Part shown: in pieces, positions 62,501 to 64,000 of the stretch
Position numbering within the stretch: the first letter of the stretch is position 1
Layout of the letters: each line of letters begins with the position of its first letter
Made by a program: the position numbers and the translations under genes
NCBI GenBank assembly: GCA_030544235.1
Contig: CM060471.1
Span: forward strand, 5,281,348-5,345,347
Source: Lepturacanthus savala
Taxonomy: Eukaryota > Chordata > Actinopteri > Scombriformes > Trichiuridae
Direction of reading: 5' to 3'
DNA: 64,000 bases
The notes under the pieces: model-generated
Databases searched by the model: none
The model's input: only the letters and a program-made list of their open reading frames with translations
Told to the model about the DNA's origin: nothing

Positions 62501-63941
62501 AATATATAATCCACCCAGAATATAAAACTTGTTGCTAACATGTGTTTTTAATTTAACTTTTATTTTTTTATTATTTATTATTTATTTTTAAGAGTGTTAA
62601 ACTGCTACCAAGTTTTTAGGGTTACACCACATCACATTTTTGTCACTGATCCATATATTGATTTCTGCATGTACGGGTGATCAATATTTGAATTATTGAG
62701 GAAATCCTATTTCATTTTGTCTCTTCATTGTTTACATACCAGAAAATTAAAAAAATGTAATTAATCCATTAAATCTTAAGTCTTTTATTATTTGCAGGTG
62801 GAGGTAAACATAGTTTGTTCTGAATACACCAATAACAAAGAACAACATGTTCCCTGGTTCATGTTGGTTTGTGCTTTGTGATTCAGGTGCCAGAGAAACA
62901 GACTATCCAGCTGGTGAAGAAGTGCCTCTGAACTGCGAGGCAGGACCAGCAGGAGACATTGTCTCATCAGTCACCAACAGCACGTCATCTGGCGGCGACA
63001 GTGTGCTAGGAGGCATCACTGTGGTGGGCTGTACAGCTGAAGGAACAGCTGCTGTTCCACAGACAGCAGACAGCCCAGGAGTAGGAGGAGAAGCAGGTAA
63101 TAGAACGAACAAGAAGCTGCACTGCTGCACATGTGCCTGTGTTTTTGTTCACCGAGGGAATCGACTTCTCCACAGAATCCAGATCAGCAGAAGAAGCCAC
63201 GGAGGCGACGGAGGCCAGCGCTGGACTGGCCAACCAGAGGGAGGGTCTGAGGGGAGTCTACACCGAACACGTGTTCACCGACCCACTGGGTGCTCAGCAC
63301 ACAGCAGAGACTCCAGCCAACTATTCTCAGAGGTAACAGCAGTTTGTCCAATAAAGCTGCATTTCATCAGTCCAGCCATAAGCAAACCAGTGAGTACCAT
63401 CTTTAAATGACTGTAAAACCATTTACTACATCACTACATGGCTGCCGTATCTCTGGTCTTCAGGGAGAGTGATCTGGTGAAGGACGGCGTGAGTTCCAAC
63501 CCTGCCGCAGAGGAGCAGGACCTGATGAGAGAGGAGGCCCAGAAGATGAGCAGCGTCCTGCCCACCATGTGGCTGGGAGCTCAGAACGGATGGTGAGGTT
63601 TAAAATGTTTTTTTTTTTTTTTAATATATTAAGTTTCACCACGTTTGTGTATATGTGACCAGAATTCTCTCTTTCCCCAGTGTGTACGTCCACTCCTCTG
63701 TGGCTCAGTGGAAGAAGTGTCTCCACTCTATTAAGCTGAAGGACTCTGTGCTCGGCATAGTGTAAGTACATTTAGATAATTGGCAGCTGTGTGAATTCAT
63801 TGCAGCCTTTCTCTTGTCCTGCTGCTGTTTCTCTTATCTGGCCTGTGAAAACATTGCTGTTTCTCTCCCCCAGTCACGTGAAAGGACGAGTCCTGGTGGG
63901 TCTCTCTGACGGCACGTTAGCTATTTTCCACAGAGGAGTAG
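28755..63941 (+). CDS. spag9: JIP4 / SPAG9 scaffold (JNK-interacting protein 4), 3' partial
   Basis: Constitutive exons: 28755-29054, 42649-42769, 45879-45949, 47241-47341, 52674-52821, 55374-55794, 55861-55954, 56551-56675, 57156-57213, 57761-57913, 59442-59499, 59579-59709, 59811-59867, 60866-61045, 61251-61380, 61470-61559, 61667-61828, 61922-62093, 62887-63096, 63176-63332, 63464-63592, 63681-63761 and 63874-63941, about 1,072 residues in frame. The RH1 domain (MSERVSGLASSIYREFERLI) lies in residues 1-100, followed by coiled coil to about 200 and a Ser-rich linker at 248-387. Next are STPELDMD, FEELSSAG and a leucine zipper at about 461-550. RH2 ([20 protein letters not shown]) spans 551-595, then a polar linker, and from about 747 the WD40-like C-terminal region (LWCAAGVNLSGGKTRDGGS). 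JIP4 links JNK/p38 MAPKs, kinesin-1, dynein, ARF6 and phosphorylated Rab GTPases on vesicles. The FEDSQEGEKKDLQ and YNAPTSQIQPSVKKRSS blocks favour JIP4 over JIP3. The gene continues beyond the right edge. Confidence 0.95.
29300..29316. repeat. poly(C)17 tract
   Basis: Seventeen consecutive C on the plus strand, 246 bp after the exon 1 donor. It means G17 on the template strand, a potential G-quadruplex. The run length may be uncertain if the assembly is not polished. Confidence 0.95.
30039..30068. repeat. (TA)15 microsatellite
   Basis: Uninterrupted TA dinucleotides in spag9 intron 1. Confidence 0.95.
31780..32300 (+). pseudogene. decayed Tc1/mariner transposase fragment
   Basis: Plus-strand translation shows RCLRSSVKFLQSVMVWGAIS and GPLCFLKYKVNSVYQYVLEQ. 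Then, after frame shifts, PIENLWGIVKRKM and the diagnostic Tc1 ATxGATWAxI-like tail are readable in shifted frames. These are the C-terminal catalytic half of a Tc1-type DD34E transposase. The N-terminal DNA-binding half and clear terminal inverted repeats were not found. Frameshifts and a stop after CTVNLPYLKP-like sequence make it non-functional. Confidence 0.8.
33826..34830. mobile_element. hAT-type non-autonomous element, copy 1
   Basis: A 1,005-bp element with ends tagggatgtcccgatcc and ggatcgggacaagccta, giving 17-bp TIRs with 2 mismatches. It has a perfect 8-bp target duplication gctacaac at 33818-33825 and 34831-34838. Subterminal regions are made of repeated ccgataccgat / atcggtggccgat motifs, likely transposase-binding sites. 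The interior near 34500-34620 is CpG-richer, with an X-box-like GTTGCTATGCAAC at 34581-34593. A minus-strand frame shared with copy 2 (LSLRGKRRRHRNSVDYTETS) has no recognised domain. It lies in spag9 intron 1. Confidence 0.92.
35982..36831. mobile_element. TA-flanked TIR element (Tc1/mariner-type MITE)
   Basis: An 850-bp segment with ends CTGTAATTTCCAGAC and GTCTGGAAATTCCGG, imperfect inverted repeats flanked by TA at 35980-35981 and 36832-36833. The left portion (gctttgaatctctggcctatgc, ggccaccaggaagtgcaag) resembles a very common teleost repeat. No transposase is seen. The interior is degenerate and may include nested insertions near 36300. Confidence 0.65.
38508..38582. repeat. (TA)n microsatellite, about 75 bp
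   Basis: Long uninterrupted TA run in spag9 intron 1, preceded by tgtgtg. Length polymorphism is likely. Confidence 0.95.
39110..39182. repeat. alternating purine-pyrimidine GT/GC tract
   Basis: Mixed gtgtgtgca and cacgcgcacgcacg runs form an alternating purine-pyrimidine stretch of the kind that can adopt Z-DNA. A similar gcgcgcgcacaca stretch lies at about 42425-42445. Confidence 0.6.
39648..39883. mobile_element. small hAT-type MITE
   Basis: A 236-bp AT-rich element with ends tagagctgcaac and gttgcaggccta. The flanking 8-mers attcagaa and actcaaaa match at 6 of 8 bases, consistent with an aged target duplication. The interior has ttaatcaact / attagttgattaa inverted motifs near the ends. 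Non-coding. Confidence 0.65.
41012..41073. repeat. teleost dispersed repeat fragment
   Basis: The run gagaaagccaggctagtgac, then tttccagtctttatgctaag ctaa, matches the wording of a very abundant fish repeat known to me. Related phrases occur at about 54960-55000 and 7640-7690. Its class is not assigned. Confidence 0.45.
41515..42110. repeat. (TAA)n tail and probable non-LTR retroelement 3' fragment
   Basis: A (TAA)n run at about 41521-41546 is directly followed by gtttatttatatag and a several-hundred-base non-coding region. That layout is typical of fish CR1/L2-type 3' ends in reverse orientation. No reverse transcriptase coding is left, and the family is uncertain. Confidence 0.35.
42770..45878 (+). 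other. spag9: spag9 intron 2
   Basis: No exon was recognised. The notable content is a near-perfect 28-bp stem hairpin at 43899-43995. The rest is AT-rich with GT-rich patches (about 44195-44235). Confidence 0.6.
43899..43995. ncRNA. long near-perfect hairpin, miRNA-precursor-like candidate
   Basis: Arms 43899-43926 and 43968-43995 are 28 bp each and complementary except for one T-G wobble. The loop is 41 nt and itself has a short cagtgg/ctactg stem. Total length is 97 nt, within the range of animal pre-miRNAs, and it lies inside a transcribed intron. It does not match a miRNA I can name. It could equally be a young inverted duplication or MITE remnant. No flanking target duplication was recognised. 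Confidence 0.35.
45950..47240 (+). other. spag9: spag9 intron 3
   Basis: AT-rich with no exon. It contains a perfect 13-bp stem hairpin, 46508-46520 with 46526-46538 and loop taagt. Confidence 0.6.
47342..48790 (+). other. spag9: spag9 intron between exon 4 and the 27-nt microexon
   Basis: No coding signal or clear transposon was recognised by eye. AT-rich, with a pyrimidine-rich run-in (cccttgttccacag-like) to the microexon acceptor. Confidence 0.5.
48791..48817 (+). CDS. spag9: spag9 27-nt cassette microexon
   Basis: The segment between an acceptor (ttccacag) and a donor (gtgaga) is 27 nt. It fits phase 2 on both sides: exon 4 ends CG, and the next main exon starts G. Inclusion inserts STVKMDALR-type residues (Arg-Ser-Thr-Val-Lys-Met-Asp-Ala-Leu-Arg) between ARI and RKERP; skipping leaves a perfect Arg codon. 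Frame-neutral inclusion suggests a regulated microexon, such as the neuronal microexons common in JIP-family genes. No expression evidence is available here. Confidence 0.7.
48863..49861. mobile_element. hAT-type non-autonomous element, copy 2
   Basis: A 999-bp element almost identical to the one at 33826-34830, with the same ends and the same subterminal ccgataccgat repeats. It has its own perfect 8-bp target duplication, ctatagac, at 48855-48862 and 49862-49869. It differs by small indels (for example an extra cctcctcct block near 49085, and a shorter segment near 49745). It begins 45 bp after the donor of the 27-nt microexon. It carries the same X-box-like GTTGCTATGCAAC at 49622-49634. The high similarity to copy 1 implies recent activity. 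Confidence 0.93.
49870..50399 (+). other. spag9: spag9 intronic sequence before the internal promoter
   Basis: AT-rich at first, with no exon seen. From about 50200 the sequence becomes more GC-rich and leads into the alternative 5' region. Confidence 0.5.
50400..51001 (+). promoter_or_regulatory. spag9: internal spag9 promoter and GGA/CTG-rich 5' leader
   Basis: GC- and purine-rich block in an otherwise AT-rich intron. CCAAT lies at 50427-50431. GA-rich sequence follows, then (GGA)n at about 50626-50656, then CTG runs at about 50731-50764, then C-rich sequence up to the ATG at 51002. An ATG at 50986 opens an out-of-frame upstream ORF that overlaps the main start by design or chance. It would run 62 codons through this exon and about 15 codons into exon 52674-52821. 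Promoter activity is inferred from the downstream leader exon. Confidence 0.55.
51002..51171 (+). CDS. spag9: alternative spag9 first exon encoding hydrophobic leader
   Basis: The ATG at 51002 (gccATGa context) opens MSPGCMLLFVFGFVGGAVV, continuing with a VLVSLSVLLLVHYS hydrophobic stretch, 56 codons plus AG, then a donor gtactg. Phase 2 joins exactly to the exon at 52674, giving Arg-Lys-Glu-Arg-Pro. Human SPAG9 has a short isoform (the original sperm-antigen form) whose N-terminus, as I recall, starts with the same MSPGCMLLFVFGFVGG block and joins the same KERP exon. Residues 5-36 form one or two membrane segments or a signal anchor. The product would lack RH1 and the first coiled coil but keep the zipper, RH2 and the WD40-like part. 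Confidence 0.88.
51172..52673 (+). other. spag9: spag9 intron after the alternative first exon
   Basis: No exon was recognised. It is GC-moderate near the start, with AT-rich and unique-looking sequence after that. A pyrimidine-rich tract precedes the acceptor at 52673. Confidence 0.5.
53086..53117. repeat. (GT)n microsatellite
   Basis: Interrupted GT dinucleotide run (gtgtgtgtgtgtgtgttgtgtgtgtt) in a spag9 intron. Confidence 0.9.
54229..54309 (+). CDS. spag9: spag9 81-nt cassette exon
   Basis: Acceptor tccctcag and donor gtagac bound 81 nt (27 codons, phase 0 both sides) encoding SEEHSTIKVEGESFQENLPN and QEADQDQ. It sits between the exon ending in TSLK and the exon starting DELASF. Human SPAG9 has an optional acidic/polar exon at this same point as I recall, so the position is conserved even if the sequence is not. 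If the donor is not used, the frame continues VDLFLTDKPKRLRAPN and stops at 54358-54360, giving a possible truncated form. Confidence 0.65.
54915..54927. promoter_or_regulatory. RFX-type X-box palindrome
   Basis: GTTGCC-A-GGCAAC is a perfect inverted repeat matching the RFX-factor X-box consensus. It may be part of a dispersed repeat. Function is inferred. Confidence 0.35.
56793..56804 (+). CDS. spag9: spag9 12-nt microexon
   Basis: ACGAGTTCTCTG, bounded by ctccttacag and gtgtgt, fits phase 1 on both sides. It changes ADLLGMGREV to ADLLDEFSGMGREV. JIP3 has an EFSG insert at exactly this place, which supports the exon as real. It follows the exon ending at 56675. Confidence 0.75.
57000..57014 (+). 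CDS. spag9: spag9 15-nt microexon
   Basis: ACTTCAACTTTTTAG, bounded by gactcccag and gtaaga, also has phase 1 on both sides. It would give ADLLDFNFLGMGREV. It lies 195 bp after the 12-nt microexon and begins with the same AC dinucleotide and acidic residue. The two could be used alternatively or together without breaking the frame. Confidence 0.65.
   Translation, partial: TSTF
57914..59441 (+). other. spag9: spag9 intron within the zipper region
   Basis: No exon was recognised. Ordinary AT-rich sequence with a T-rich run near 59295-59320. Confidence 0.5.
59868..60865 (+). other. spag9: spag9 intron after RH2
   Basis: No exon was recognised between the exon ending WQ(F) at 59867 and the one starting at 60866. 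The pyrimidine-rich tract at about 60825-60863 is a strong acceptor. Confidence 0.5.
62094..62886 (+). other. spag9: spag9 intron in the WD40-like region
   Basis: Very A/T-rich (long A- and T-runs at 62230-62600) and non-coding. Confidence 0.5.
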
Positions 63942-64000
63942 GTGAGCCCACACCAGCTGAACAAATTGGACCACTTTTTTCCTGTTGTTCTTCTGCTCAT

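Noticed and set aside
28755..63941. Assignment as mapk8ip3 (JIP3)
   Set aside because: Exon 2, the KERP exon, the post-RH2 linker and the alternative leader exon all resemble SPAG9/JIP4 more closely; only the DEFS microexon recalls JIP3.
1..64000. CRISPR arrays, operons, Shine-Dalgarno sites
   Set aside because: No regularly spaced repeats or prokaryotic gene organisation; the sequence is plainly vertebrate nuclear DNA.

Overview
The window looks like vertebrate nuclear DNA, most likely from a teleost fish. Genes have many small exons with GT/AG introns, there are eukaryotic tRNA genes with Pol III T-runs, CpG-rich promoters, many microsatellites, and several families of short TIR transposons with intact target duplications. 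Four protein-coding genes can be assembled exon by exon. Every splice junction listed keeps the reading frame.

Layout from left to right. (1) 1-9.6 kb: the 3' part of cdr2l on the plus strand; its first coding exon lies off the window. It has four coding exons (4674-6869) and a long 3' UTR ending near an AATAAA at 9528. (2) 10.5-13.7 kb: a small-gene cluster with tRNA-Arg(TCG), initiator tRNA-Met(CAT), mrpl58/ict1 on the minus strand (complete, six exons, 192 aa, GGQ motif intact) and tRNA-Gln(CTG) on the minus strand. (3) 14.6-26 kb: daglb, diacylglycerol lipase beta, plus strand. It is complete in 15 exons and 675 aa, with four membrane segments and an intact Ser447/Asp499/His643 triad. (4) 28.3-64 kb: spag9/JIP4, plus strand, with its 5' end and 24 constitutive coding exons (about 1,072 residues). 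It runs off the right edge inside the C-terminal WD40-like part.

The richest part is the transcript architecture of spag9. Besides the canonical RH1-coding first exon there is an internal alternative first exon at 51002. It encodes a hydrophobic, membrane-segment-like leader and splices in frame into the same downstream exon. It sits behind its own GGA/CTG-rich leader and an overlapping upstream ORF. Four optional in-frame cassette exons (27, 81, 12 and 15 nt) add further diversity.

Mobile DNA is prominent. There are two about 1-kb copies of one hAT-type non-autonomous element, each with a perfect 8-bp target duplication, both in spag9 introns. Three more hAT MITEs lie in introns of cdr2l, daglb and spag9. 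There are two TA-flanked TIR elements, one with arrays of an 18-bp perfect palindrome and a THAP-like coding relic, and a decayed Tc1 transposase. No CRISPR array, operon or prokaryotic gene is present.

The gene products do not form one pathway. CDR2L is a coiled-coil ribosome-associated protein, MRPL58 a mitochondrial ribosome rescue hydrolase, DAGLB makes the endocannabinoid 2-AG, and JIP4 is a kinase and motor scaffold on endosomes and lysosomes. Their human orthologues lie, from memory, at 17q25 (CDR2L, MRPL58), 7p22 (DAGLB) and 17q21 (SPAG9), so only the cdr2l-mrpl58 pair is clearly an old neighbourhood.
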